A stretch of DNA of 64,000 bases, from positions 62,001 to 126,000 of the forward strand of contig NC_041687.1 in NCBI RefSeq assembly GCF_900005765.1. The letters are read 5' to 3'. A model generated the notes under the pieces. It was not told the origin of the DNA and did no database searches. It saw nothing but the letters and a program-made list of their open reading frames with translations. This stretch comes from Plasmodium relictum (Eukaryota; Apicomplexa; Aconoidasida; Haemosporida; Plasmodiidae). Position numbers and translations under genes: made by a program. Shown piece by piece: positions 52,630 to 64,000 of the stretch (positions are counted from its first letter, which is position 1; every line of letters begins with the position of its first letter).

Positions 52630-54813
52630 TTAATTCAAATAATAATTAAATTGAGAATTATTTGATATATTTAATACAATATTATTCACACCAAATGATT
52701 GGTAATATTTTTCTTTTAATATTGAAGCATAGAAATGAATAATTGATCCGCTGTTACGTCCATATGAATCATTATTAGTGCAAAATATAACAGTATGCGA
52801 TGTAGTCAAAAAGATATGTTTATCATCAGTTATATATAAATCTCCTTTTTTAGCATCTTTAAATTTTAATAACATTTTTGAATTAGGATAAGTTGCAATT
52901 AAATTTTTTAGTGCTTTTTTTGTTACAAAAAAATAATTTAATGATGTTGATATTGGGCCAATACGCTGTGATGGATCATCTAACGTAAACCAAATACTAA
53001 ATATCCATTTATTATCTTTTTTATTTAATCTATATATAGTTTTTTTATTATTTGATACATAGATATGTGTCATTTCTTCTCCTTCAACTTCATATGTGAT
53101 AAAAGATATATGCTGATATAATTCATTATATTCTTTTTTTTTAGTGTAAACATTATAGCAATCATATTCTTTTTCTAACTTTTTTATAATACATTTATTT
53201 ATGTAATTCTTTTTATCATCATTTCCTGTTATATATACTACAACTCTTCCATCAGTACTATTACTTTTATCTATTGATATGCCAAATGGATGTGGTAAAT
53301 TAATTGTTAAATATTTTTTATCAAAATGCACATATACTGTATTGTTAAGTGGATATGTTATTATATGCACATCTGATATTGATTTGTAATCAAATGCTAT
53401 ATAATCTTTAAATCCATCAAAATGAAAATTTCCTTTAAATTCAGTATTATATTCTGTAGGTTCATTTAAAAGACTCACGTAATTATTTACAGTATCGTAA
53501 TAACAAACAGCTTTAAAAATTGAATCTTTTTTTGAACAATGACTTATAGATGTAATATATGGAGCAAATGCATATTGATTTGTTATATGAATAAAAGGTA
53601 GTTTTTTTTCATTATTTTCATCTAAATGATATTTTCTTATATCTACAAAACCTTTATTAATTGTGCAATTATAATCATTTGTCCAAATTATCTTTAATAC
53701 ATATTTATTGGATTCTTGTTTCTTCTTTATCTCTTTTTCCTTGTTTTTATTATACTTCAAAAAATTAGCCTTATCACTTAAGGTATTTACTAATCCCTTT
53801 GGCTCATATTGATCATCAATAAATATGTGAGCATCATAAATATTAAAGTAGAAAAAATTTATATCCTTACTATATAAATCTACTATATTAAAAATATCAA
53901 GATTATTTTTATTTATTTTTAATAAATCTAAGCAACTTTCAGAAGATGGAATACCTGAAAAAATTTTCTTTGAATTGACTATTAAAAAGTCTGTATATTC
54001 ATTAAGTCCTTGATCATAACGAGTACTAGCGCTTAAGCTAATTATTTTATTTCCATTAGTATAACTGAATATTTTTTCTGGAAACGCACTATTGTTTTCT
54101 CTATCAAGAGTGAATCTAATAATATTTTCTGCATTTTCAGTTATATATAAACGATTATCTACCACAGCTATTCCATTAAGAACTTTCATAGATTGGCCAT
54201 CTATACTATCTATTGCATTTAATACTTCTATATAATTATCTTTTTCATTATATTTTACATGTAAAACATAATAATTTTCTCTAATAGAAGATACAATAAA
54301 AAATTGATTTTCAATTGTATCTGACACTATACTAGAAAAGAACATCTCATCATTTTTGCGAATTTCAAAATTTTTATTCAATTTAATATCTAAAAGTTTA
54401 ATTTTATTCTTTTTAGTATAAATTCTATAAATATCTATATCAGTTATCATTAAAAGAATACCATTATTCGATGCTAATCCAGAAATATAATCTTTATCAT
54501 CAAATGTAATGGGCATCAGCTTGACATTGTTTTTATACAAAAAAACATAATTTTTGAATTCATGCTTAATAAAGTATATTGGCTTTTTGCTACTCTTAGA
54601 ATTATAGTCAACACAACTAAATGGAATACAGTATACTGGAAATCTTATAAGGTTACTTAATTCTAAATTAAATGTGCCATTTTCCCCTATTAGTTTTATA
54701 TCTACAATACTATTAAACTGACTTGTCAAAGCAACACTTCCAGTATGTTCTACTTTATACCCACATTTAATCAAATCAAAGAAAATAATTAAAAAAAATA
54801 AAAAGCAAACCAT
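52630..54813 (-). CDS. PTEX88: PTEX88, accessory subunit of the Plasmodium protein-export translocon
   Basis: 727 residues in one exon. A signal peptide (1-17, MVCFLFFLIIFFDLIKC) precedes a beta-rich chain with repeated short strands (for example HIYVSNNKKTIYRLN and RLYITENAENIIRF), consistent with a beta-propeller. There is no transmembrane segment. PTEX88 associates with the PTEX machine (EXP2, PTEX150, HSP101) at the parasitophorous vacuole membrane, which moves exported proteins into the host red cell. Identification rests on signal peptide, length (the P. falciparum protein is about 770 aa), propeller-like pattern and position beside centrin and RtcB. I cannot align it residue by residue from memory. 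Confidence 0.83.
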   Translation of the reverse strand: MVCFLFFLIIFFDLIKCGYKVEHTGSVALTSQFNSIVDIKLIGENGTFNLELSNLIRFPVYCIPFSCVDYNSKSSKKPIYFIKHEFKNYVFLYKNNVKLMPITFDDKDYISGLASNNGILLMITDIDIYRIYTKKNKIKLLDIKLNKNFEIRKNDEMFFSSIVSDTIENQFFIVSSIRENYYVLHVKYNEKDNYIEVLNAIDSIDGQSMKVLNGIAVVDNRLYITENAENIIRFTLDRENNSAFPEKIFSYTNGNKIISLSASTRYDQGLNEYTDFLIVNSKKIFSGIPSSESCLDLLKINKNNLDIFNIVDLYSKDINFFYFNIYDAHIFIDDQYEPKGLVNTLSDKANFLKYNKNKEKEIKKKQESNKYVLKIIWTNDYNCTINKGFVDIRKYHLDENNEKKLPFIHITNQYAFAPYITSISHCSKKDSIFKAVCYYDTVNNYVSLLNEPTEYNTEFKGNFHFDGFKDYIAFDYKSISDVHIITYPLNNTVYVHFDKKYLTINLPHPFGISIDKSNSTDGRVVVYITGNDDKKNYINKCIIKKLEKEYDCYNVYTKKKEYNELYQHISFITYEVEGEEMTHIYVSNNKKTIYRLNKKDNKWIFSIWFTLDDPSQRIGPISTSLNYFFVTKKALKNLIATYPNSKMLLKFKDAKKGDLYITDDKHIFLTTSHTVIFCTNNDSYGRNSGSIIHFYASILKEKYYQSFGVNNIVLNISNNSQFNYYLN

Positions 54814-57515
54814 ATCTAATAATTTAAATACTTTATATATAAACTTATTTTTAATGTTACTCCTTATAAAACATTAATTAATTTAAATTAGAAAAAAACA
54901 AAAACATATTTATTTATATATACCTTTTTAAAACTTTATTCTTAAAAAAATTATATTCTAAAAATAATATATTAAAAAAAATGTCTTACATAAAAAAAAA
55001 TTTTATTTTATTACCATGAATAATATATACACAAACATAAAATACACTAATTATTTGTGTTAACTTATCAATCAAAGTATAAAAAAAGAAAAAAAATAGA
55101 AATAATTATATTTCTAAAAAATAATAATAATAATAAATAAAAATACAAATTATTTAAAAATCCTATACAAATATGAAATATTATAAAAAAATTTTAAAAT
55201 TTAAAGATCTATTAAAAAATATATTGTATAATAAACTTATTATTTTTAAAATAATATATTTCCTAAATAAATTTTAAGTTATTATTCTATATAATTTTAT
55301 TCTATTTTTTTATTTTTCATTATTTTAATTTATATATTTAAAATAATAAGTTGGCTTACTATTTTTTTTTTTTTTGTACCTTTTTAAAAATTATTCATAC
55401 ATTTTATCTTTTTTTCATAAGACCATGCAATAATTTCTCTTATAAAAAAAATAGTATTTAAATTTTTTTTTAATTTTATTATAATGAATTCTTTAAAAGA
55501 AAATAATATTATGTATATATATATACATATAAACAAATTCAAAGGTTTTTTTCTATTAAAAGTTATGGATTTTATCTAATACTATATTCTATGAATGTAA
55601 TTTTTTTTTTAGATTCTTTTTAAGCTTAAATTAGTATAATAGAATATTTTTTTTCTATTAAAAGAAATTACTTTTTAGTATATTTTTTTAATTTATTAAA
55701 GGAATTTTTTTTGTTTTTAAATAAACTCATTTAATTTTATAAGTATTTTTATGTATTTATTCTATTTCTTTTTTTTCTTTTTTTTGTTTTATGCATGTAG
55801 CATGCTATTTATTTTGCTTTTTTTTTTTTTCTTTTTTTCTGTAACTATTTAAATTGAAAAAATCAAATAACCATTTACATGCCATATAAAAAAATAAATA
55901 TATATAACCAAATTATTGTATATATTTTAAATTAAATGAATAATTAATAAGGAAAATATTATTTAAATGAATTATATAAACTTTTTTATAATAAATTATA
56001 AATTTTGTTTTATTTTATTTTATTTTTCTGTTGTATTTAAATCTATACATATTATCTTTATATATCGTAATAGTTTAAAACTAATTCTACATAGAATTAA
56101 AATTTTGACATAAATTTACTGAAAAAAAAAGAATAAATCAACAATTTCTTCTCATTTTCTATGTTCTAACAATATTTTTTCCTGCGTTCAATGAATAGAA
56201 TAGATAATAAAAAAAATTAAGTATATTACACTTTCAAAAAAAAGAATTAACGAATCTTAAATATACAAGTTTACATTTAAAAATTTAAATTCATACCTGA
56301 AATAATCTTTTTGATAAAAAAATACAAATAACTAAAAAGTCTTAAACATTTGAGCATTTACAAAACATATTTGAATTTATAAAACAAAATGGATTTATGT
56401 AACATGCAACATTTTATAGTATTAAGTAAAATAATATTCAAAAATTAGTAAGTTCTCTATATATGTTTTAGGAATAGAAAATAAAATCTATTATCTTATT
56501 TAAAAGAACCCTTTTCAACTCTACGCTTCTATAAATTGTAATAATATAAAAAAAAATTCGTGAGAATTTATAATACTAAAAAATTGTACTCTTAAAATTA
56601 ACAAAGTTACAAACATAATTTATACATGATAATTTTATAAAAAAAAAATATAATAAACCTAGTGTGCATATGAAAATTTAGAACAATATATAAATGAAAC
56701 TTACATTATTTAACAGATACGTATTTAATAATAATTGAATTTTACTTCTTTCAGATATTTTATCTTATAAAATCTTACATTCTAAAGGAATAATCAATTT
56801 TTTTTTAATGTAAATTTACATCTAAATATTTTAATAGCATTTATATATATATATATTAAAAATAAAAATAAAAAATTTATAATAGAAAATATTTAATTGT
56901 TATTAAATTAAAAAAATAAAAAAAGAGAAATAATATAAGTAAAATGAAATTATAATATTAAGAGAAAAAAAAAAAAATTTTATATTAAAAAAAATAAATT
57001 TAATTGAAATTGATAGGAAAAAAAGAATAATATGATTAAAACAAATAAATTAATTTGGAAAGTTTAAAAAGTATTAAAAAAAAATTAGGATTAATAAAAA
57101 TAGAATAATATTTTCAAAATTAATAAAATACAATAAATATCAATTAATATATGCCATATGAATTATATAGAAGGTAAAAGATCGGAAATAAATTGTAAAA
57201 CTAAACACATATATATATATATAATTTAATTATTTATAAAGGAATATTATATATTGTTTTTTTTTTTTTTTACAAAAAAATATATATTTATGAATGTATA
57301 ATATAATGAAAAAATATTATATATTTTAAAATGATATAAATGTATTCTGATTTTACAATTTAATGTAGTTGAATATTAAATTAATAATATACAGATTAAT
57401 TTTATTATATATTTTAATATATACATATATACATACATAATCATATTTTAATGCATGTATATGTTTTAATTTTAGTATCTTGTGTACACATATATACATT
57501 TTTTATTTTTAGAAA
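54814..57515. other. Divergent intergenic region (PTEX88 / RtcB)
   Basis: 2.7 kb between divergent starts, expected to carry both promoters. It is homopolymer-rich; no coding frame, tRNA or clear repeat is seen. A T-rich acceptor-like TTTTTAG lies just before the RtcB ATG, so an untranslated first exon is possible. Confidence 0.55.
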
Positions 57516-59039
57516 ATGAGGTCACAAAAAAGAGGTGACAACGTAATTAGTTATATTGAAAAAACTAAAGAAAGAAATTTATATAAAATAAATAAAGGGT
57601 TAGTTCAGAACATGAACGTGGAAGGTCACATCTATGTAAATGAAAGATTAAAATTATTAATAGATGATGAAATAAAAACATATGAATTAAATAAAAGTTC
57701 TACTTTTTTACCTGCAGTAATACAAATAGCTAATGTTTCTACATTACCAGGAATAGTAAAAGCATCAATTGCTTTACCTGATGTTCATGCCGGTTATGGT
57801 TTTTCTATTGGAAACGTAGCAGCTTTTGATATGAATAAAGAAAAATCAATAGTATCTCCAGGAGGGGTAGGGTTTGATATTAATTGTGGTGTCCGCTTAA
57901 TAAGAACTAACTTGTTTTATGATGATATAAAGCCAAAACAAGAAGAATTAACTCAATCACTATTTAATCATATACCTGTAGGGGTTGGATCCCAGGGATT
58001 TATTTTATGTAACCAAGATAATTTAGATGATGCTTTATGTTTGGGTATGGATTGGTGTGTTAAAGAAGGATATTCCTGGATTGAAGATAAATTAAATTGT
58101 GAAGACAATGGAAGAAGTTTATATGCTGATAGCAATTATGTATCCGTTAGAGCAAAAAAAAGAGGAATAACACAAATGGGAACATTAGGAGCAGGAAATC
58201 ATTATGCAGAAATTCAAATAGTAGACGAAATTTATGACAAGAAAAGTGCTAAGTTAATGGGTATTGAAAAAAAAAATCAAGTTTGTGTCATGATTCACTC
58301 TGGTAGTAGGGGATTAGGACATCAAATAGCCACTGATGCGTTAATAGAAATGGAAAAAAGTATGAACAAATATAAAATAAATGTAATTGATAAGCAATTA
58401 GCTTGCACACCAATTTATTCAAAAGAGGGACAAAATTATTTAAAAGCTATGGGAGCCGCATGTAATTTTGCATGGATAAATAGATCTGCTATGACTTTTT
58501 TAGCAAGGCAAACTTTTTCAAAAATGTTTAATCAATCACCAGATGATTTAGATATGCATGTGATATATGATGTTTCTCATAACATAGCAAAAATTGAAGA
58601 ACATTTTATTGATGGGAAAATACAAAACCTGTTGGTTCATAGAAAAGGTTCTACAAGAGCTTTTCCTCCATTTCATCCATTAGTACCTTTAGATTATCAA
58701 TATTGTGGTCAACCAATATTAATAGGGGGGACAATGGGTACATATTCTTATGTATTAACAGGAACAGAAAAAGCAATGCAAGCAACCTTTGGCTCAACTT
58801 GTCATGGTGCTGGTAGGGCTTTAAGTAGAAACAAAAGTAGAAATACACTAAGTTATGTAGACGTTTTAAATAAATTAAAAGAAGAAAATATATCAATAAG
58901 GGTAGCTTCTCCTAAATTAATAATGGAAGAAGCACCAGAATCATATAAAAATGTTTCAGAAGTTGTTCAAACTTGTCATGATGCAGGAATATCAAATAAA
59001 TGCTTTCGTTTAAAACCAATAGCAGTTATAAAGGGATAG
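57516..59039 (+). CDS. RTCB: RNA ligase RtcB (tRNA-splicing ligase)
   Basis: 507 residues, single exon, full length (human RTCB has 505). It joins a 2',3'-cyclic phosphate (or 3'-phosphate) end to a 5'-OH using GTP and Mn2+, as in joining tRNA exons after intron removal. Active-site residues are all present, offset by two from human: Asp121 and Cys124 in GFDINCGVR, His229 in GAGNHY, His261 in [10 protein letters not shown], His355 in YDVSHN, and the guanylylated His430 in TCHGAGR. The N-terminal [19 protein letters not shown] is also typical. It is the most conserved gene in the right half of the window, and no intron is needed. Confidence 0.98.
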   Translation: MRSQKRGDNVISYIEKTKERNLYKINKGLVQNMNVEGHIYVNERLKLLIDDEIKTYELNKSSTFLPAVIQIANVSTLPGIVKASIALPDVHAGYGFSIGNVAAFDMNKEKSIVSPGGVGFDINCGVRLIRTNLFYDDIKPKQEELTQSLFNHIPVGVGSQGFILCNQDNLDDALCLGMDWCVKEGYSWIEDKLNCEDNGRSLYADSNYVSVRAKKRGITQMGTLGAGNHYAEIQIVDEIYDKKSAKLMGIEKKNQVCVMIHSGSRGLGHQIATDALIEMEKSMNKYKINVIDKQLACTPIYSKEGQNYLKAMGAACNFAWINRSAMTFLARQTFSKMFNQSPDDLDMHVIYDVSHNIAKIEEHFIDGKIQNLLVHRKGSTRAFPPFHPLVPLDYQYCGQPILIGGTMGTYSYVLTGTEKAMQATFGSTCHGAGRALSRNKSRNTLSYVDVLNKLKEENISIRVASPKLIMEEAPESYKNVSEVVQTCHDAGISNKCFRLKPIAVIKG

Positions 59040-60338
59040 TTTAAAATAAACTTTTCTTTTAAACACATATGCATTTATTTATATACATATTTTTTTGTTC
59101 AATTTTTTTGTATAAATATTATATATATATTCTAATACCTTTATAATTTAGTTTTTTTTTTTTAATTTTTTACATAATAATCTTCTTTCTTCATTTTAAT
59201 GTATGAAAAATTTAATATACTTATTTTTAATTTATCTTCTTAATTATTTTATTTTTATAAACAATTTTTTTTTGAAGATTAATTTCTAATCTTTTGCTTT
59301 TAACATATTTATTTTTTTATGCCTATATTAATATTTTACATATATATTTTATTAGAATAAATAAAAAATGTAATTAAACTTTTCTTTTCTACTTATATGT
59401 TCATTTATGTGTATATCACTATATTAAAAATATTTTTTTTTAAGAAAACATAATAAAAAAAATTGTTATATATATAATTTAAGAAGAATAAAAATTTTTT
59501 AGTCTTTATTTTTTTCTTTAGAATTTTATAAAAAAACTGAAAAATTATGTAGCAAAAACTGTATGTTCATATTTATCTATAAAAATAATAAAATGATACG
59601 TTTTTATTATATATAGGAATATATTTATTAATATTTCATTATATTCTTTTTTTTTTTTTATTTATTTATTAATGAATATTAAACTTAATTTTTATTTTAT
59701 TCTATTACATTTCGTTATATCCCATTTTATTTTATCTAATTTAATTTATATAATTATTTTTTTTTTTATTGGCATCATTTATATTTTCTCTTTATATTCT
59801 TTTTAATGTATTTTTTATTACCTTAAGTATTTGTTAAATATATTTTTTTTTTACATAGTTGTATATATAAATATATCAATAATTTTTTTTTTTTTCATAT
59901 TAAATTATTGCTATTTTTTTTTTTTTTTTAAATTCATGTTATTCTATATAAATTTTTTTTTTTTAAACAGAAATTTTTATTTCAAAAAAAAAAAATAATG
60001 ACATAAATATAAATAATTTTTTTTTAATTTTTAATTGTATTTATATATTTTTAAAAAGAATTACTTTAACTACTAATATTATAATAAAATTTATTAAAAA
60101 AAAACAAAAAGAAAAAATTAAATTTATAAAAATTAAACGTTTTTTCTTATAAATTTTATAGTAAATTTATTTTTAATTAGCAAATTAATTTATTTATAAA
60201 GTTAATATTATAAAGGACCAAAAAATAAAAAAAAAAAAACAGAAATACTTATAAATTTATTTTAATTTAATCTATATGCTATAGAAAAGAATATAAAAAG
60301 ATAAATTTTTCTTAAATTCTTAAATTATTGTAAAAAAA
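59040..60338. other. Intergenic region between RtcB and the anchored protein
   Basis: 1.3 kb in tandem orientation, dominated by poly(T) runs on the left (3' UTR) and poly(A)/TA on the right (promoter). No gene is seen. Confidence 0.6.
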
Positions 60339-62337
60339 ATGAACTGGAAAAAGGCATTAAGTTTAGCAGGTAGTAATAAATATAGAATTTTTTAATAGAG
60401 TTTTTCTTAATTTTTTTCATTTTCTATTTTTTGAAATTTAATTACTTTAATATTACATATGAATATAAAAATATATGTTTTCATTTTTTAAAATATAAAT
60501 GTAAATTAAATATATGTCAAATTTAAAGAAAAAAAAAAGAAAAAATATGACATTATTATTTTTAGTTTATTTTATTATTATTTTTTTTAATTTATATATA
60601 TATATATATAAAATATTAAAGGTGGAGCAGCAGCTGTTGTTGCTTTAACTTATATGCTAATGAGAGATGAAGATAATCACGAAGAAAAGGATGACGAAAA
60701 AAATGAAAAAAAAAAAAAAGACAACAAAATAACAAAAGATTCCAATAAAATAATAAAGGGAGATTCGGTAAATAATAAAATGAATATGTTTATATAAATA
60801 TGTATATATATATGATAGAAAATAAAATTAAAAATAATTTTATATATGTAATTATATCAAAATATAAATTGAAACAATAATAACATTTATAGATGACAAG
60901 AGAGGATTTACTTCAATTATTAAATGAAATGCTAAAATTACAATCAGATATGAAGAATATTGTAAAAGATCTTATAGTAGTTGCTAAAAACAACAACTAT
61001 GAGTAAGAATATATATATATATTTATTTATTTACTTATATTTGATTTTTTAATAACAAATTGTTTTTTTATTTTTCTTAGTTTTATGGCTGTTTATAACA
61101 TTGCAAAAACATACAATACAATAGATCCATTAGGAAAATATCAAATCGAAATGCCAGAATTTGATAAAGTTGTTGAAAGCTATCATTTTGATCCGGGTAA
61201 ATAAAATAGTATATTTTTAGTTCATTTTTTCTTCTCGTTTATTCTTTTTTTCCTTTTTTATTTTATTTTAATTTCTTTTATACAATAATGAAAGATAATG
61301 TGTATAAATAAATTATATATTTATTATTATTTTAGAAGTAAAAGAAACAGTCTCAAAACTCATGACATCCCAAGAAAAGTAATGAAAAATCAAAATATAT
61401 ATATTATGTATATTTTTTATATTTTCATTAGAATTATATATTAATAAAAACATTAATAATTTTATTTTTTCTTTTTTAGTTATTATGCTAACATGTCTGA
61501 TGCACCCACATTGAGTGTTGATAAAATAATTGAAATACATCATTTTATGTTAAATGAATTATACAAAATTGATCCAGAATTTAAGAAAATTCCAAATAAA
61601 AATGAATTAGATCCAAAATTAATAGCACTAGGTAAATAACATAAGCATGAATTGAATTTTTTTTTTTATTAATTAAAATTTATTTATCATTTGTAAATAT
61701 TCTATTTCCATTTAATTTACATTTTTATCTCTTTTCATCTTTTTATATATATATATTTTTTTAGTAATTCAATCAATAGTCAGTGCAAAAGTAGAAGAGG
61801 AATTTAATTTAACTTCAGAAGATGTAGAAGCATCCATTGCAACTCAACAATACGCTTTAACTTCAGTATGAATTATAAATTAATGAGGAAAAAATATATA
61901 TATATATGATTTAATATAACTGTTTAATATATGTTTCTTCATATTTCTCTTTATTATTATAAATTTTTTTTTATAAATTTTATACTAAATACTACATCAA
62001 ATTTTTTTCTATGTTAATGCATATATAAGAATTATTCTCTATATTTTTTCTCGTATTGTCTTTTTTTCATTTAATATTTTTTTTTTTTTTTTTTCTTTAA
62101 AGAATATGGAATTCGCTAGAGTCAATATACAGATGCAAACTATTATGAATAAATTTATGGGGTAATTAAATTTAAAAAAAATGTTTATAATATATATATT
62201 TTATAAAATTATTTTATTTTATTTTTTTTTTTTTTTTTGTGCTATAACCTTTGAAATTATATTAATATATACATCATAAATATATTTTATTTAGTGATCA
62301 CTTTAAATTTATGTGTGACAAAGAAGGAGCTTACTAA
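60339..62337 (+). CDS. Conserved small protein with N-terminal membrane anchor, 9 exons
   Basis: Exons 60339-60369, 60622-60767, 60893-61002, 61081-61196, 61336-61378, 61480-61631, 61765-61865, 62103-62161 and 62295-62337 join to 266 residues with matching phases. The N-terminus MNWKKALSLAGGAAAVVALT followed by YMLMRDED is a short hydrophobic anchor, perhaps a signal anchor or an organelle-targeting segment. A charged Lys/Glu/Asp linker (25-60) and an all-helical domain (60-266) with regular Leu/Met heptads follow. Many small exons and uniform, non-repetitive composition suggest an old, constrained gene. I do not recognise the family and no catalytic motif is visible. The junction of exons 8 and 9 (ATGGG|GTAATT) could slip by one base, but only this choice keeps the frame. 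Confidence 0.85.
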
Positions 62338-64000
62338 ATACAAAGGTAATTCACAATTTTTCTTCTAAGGTAGAAGATAAGAAAATTTTCAAGATAGAAC
62401 ATAACCATTGGCTAGGAGCAAATATAATATTTCTATTTTTTTTTTTTTTCTTTCCTTTTTTTTAATTAAATGAGAAACCTCTCGTTTATATTTATTTATG
62501 TTTAAAGAAAAATATATAGTCATGTTTAATTATTATGAATTTAATATATATGTATATAATATATAATACTTTCTTTTTGTATTTATACTTTTTATTATTT
62601 GTTTCTTTTAACATATTTTTTATTTTTAAATTTTAATTATAGTATTGATTTAATTTTTAATTTTATATATCAAATTTAAATGTAACTTTAATACTAACAT
62701 TTTACTTTTTTTATTTTTCTATAAAAAATACTAAAAGAATTTAACAAAAGATAAAAATTGTATTTCACTATTTTACTTTCCTTTAACATTGTTTTCTCAT
62801 AGAACTTTGTAAATTAATTATCCAATCCTATGTTATATAACAATCATTCTAAAGTTTTAATGGAAAATTATTTCTTTAGAACAATTTATTAAAAAGATAT
62901 GTAAAAAAAGAAATAATTATAATAGTGAAAAAAAACATGAATGTAGTATTGCTTACATTTTATATCATATTATTATATTACATTATATATATATAAATTT
63001 ATATATTGTATTTTATTTCCTTTATTGCTTTATTTTTTTTTTTTTTTTTTACATATTTAGTATATATATTTATATGTGTAAAATGCTTTATGTAAGTCTA
63101 AAGGCAATATTTTTTTTAATAATAATAATATATTTAAAACTACAACTTTATTAAATAATTTAAGATTTTTTTCCTTTTAATTTAAAACAAAATATATTTA
63201 ATTACACCATTTTTTTATTTCTTTTTTTTTTTTTAAGAGTAATCCTACTTATGTTGTTAAGTGCTTTATGCATATATTTCTTTTTTTTTTTTTTTTTTTG
63301 TAATAAGCTTAAATTTTAATTGTTTTCTAAAAAAAAGAGCAAAAAAAAACATGATCTGTTCATATAATAAATTCCTTCTTATTAAAAATTTTATAAAAAA
63401 AAAAATATTATTTTCCAAAAAAAAGTTGCAAAATATATAAATTTTTCTTTTTGAGATGTTAAATTATTATAATGTTTATTTAATAAAAAAATGAAAGTTT
63501 TTTTGTTTTGTATTTCACGAATAATAATTTACATAAGCGTAAGCCTACAAAAAAAAAACATTATTGTTGATACATCTTTAAAAAAAAAAAAATTAAATTT
63601 TGCATTAATAGACATATCTTCTTTTTATTCGAGCTCATAGAAAAAAGAAAAAAGATTTAATTTTACAATTGTATACATCCCTTTATTTTTATTCTAGTTC
63701 ATAAAATTTTTTTTTTTAATTTTACAGCCATAAATTTATCTTTTTTTTATTCTAGTTCTTCAAAAAAACTTTTTAATTTCACGGCTGTAAATTCATCTTT
63801 TTTAATCTAGTTAATAAAAAAAAATAAAACTATATACTAACTTTTAATGATTTTTATGCCTCTTTTTAAAAATAAATTCCTCTATTTAATTGTTAGATTT
63901 TATAAGAGAATAAAAGTTTTTTACTCCTTTTTTTTTTTTTTTCAATTAAATAACATCTATTTTTTTATTGGAATGATTTTGTCATCATAAAAAAAAAAAA
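62338..64000. other. Right-end non-coding region
   Basis: 1.66 kb downstream of the last gene. The first 100 bases are somewhat richer in G+C and presumably 3' UTR. The rest is homopolymer-rich, with a degenerate tandem repeat at about 63592-63830. No gene starts here that I can support. Confidence 0.55.
63592..63830. repeat. Degenerate tandem repeat, about four copies of 55-64 bp
   Basis: The motif TAATTT(T/C)(A/G)C..., about 18 bases, then a C/T run and ATTC(T/G)AG(T/C)TCAT recurs. Anchor sequences are ATTCGAGCTCAT (63627), ATTCTAGTTCAT (63691), ATTCTAGTTCTT (63749) and AATCTAGTTAAT (63804). Spacing is 64, 58 and 55 bases, so copies differ mostly by homopolymer length. Confidence 0.75.

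Overview
The window is nuclear DNA of a malaria parasite (Plasmodium). Base composition is extremely A+T rich by eye, with long poly(A), poly(T) and (TA)n tracts. Proteins are rich in Asn and Lys. Introns are short and GT-AG with T-rich acceptors. PTEX88, a subunit found only in Plasmodium, is present. From memory, the gene order (ISWI-type SNF2L, kinase, histone H4, histone H2B, RPS4, centrin, PTEX88, RtcB) matches the left part of P. falciparum chromosome 11. The species cannot be fixed from the sequence; an avian-type parasite is plausible but is only a guess.

Layout, left to right: (1) a chromatin-remodelling ATPase of the ISWI class, cut by the left edge (minus). (2) A large protein whose N-terminal region reads as an F-BAR membrane-bending domain (minus, 2 exons). 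(3) A secreted P5/PDI-like ER protein ending in KDEL but without CXXC (plus, 2 exons). (4) A WD40 protein (minus). (5) A radial-spoke-head RSP4/6 homologue (plus). (6) A gene-free convergent gap of 4.4 kb holding an exact-period 22-bp minisatellite. (7) RNA polymerase III subunit RPC8 (minus, 6 exons). (8) An MFS-type transporter (plus, 9 exons). (9) A gene-poor 5.1 kb stretch with one candidate structured RNA. (10) A divergent CAMK-like kinase (plus). (11) The divergent histone pair H4 (minus) and H2B (plus). (12) A WRAP73/WDR8 homologue (minus, 11 exons). (13) A type I membrane protein (minus, 2 exons). (14) 40S ribosomal protein S4 with an exon holding only the ATG (minus). (15) A centrin (plus, 3 exons). 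(16) PTEX88 (minus). (17) RNA ligase RtcB (plus). (18) A small conserved protein with an N-terminal membrane anchor (plus, 9 exons). The last 1.7 kb has no gene but carries a degenerate tandem repeat.

I rebuilt the multi-exon genes by hand from GT-AG junctions, reading-frame continuity and, where possible, remembered family sequence. Exon phases add up for every model given.

Several genes point to shared themes. SNF2L, H4 and H2B are chromatin genes. The RSP4/6 homologue, WRAP73 and centrin belong to the axoneme and spindle pole, and are likely used in male gamete formation and mitosis. PTEX88 and the type I membrane protein act in the secretory or export route. The most striking non-coding observation is an identical 6-bp-stem, 4-nt-loop hairpin downstream of both histone genes, in the sense orientation each time. 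Its geometry is that of the animal histone mRNA 3' stem-loop.
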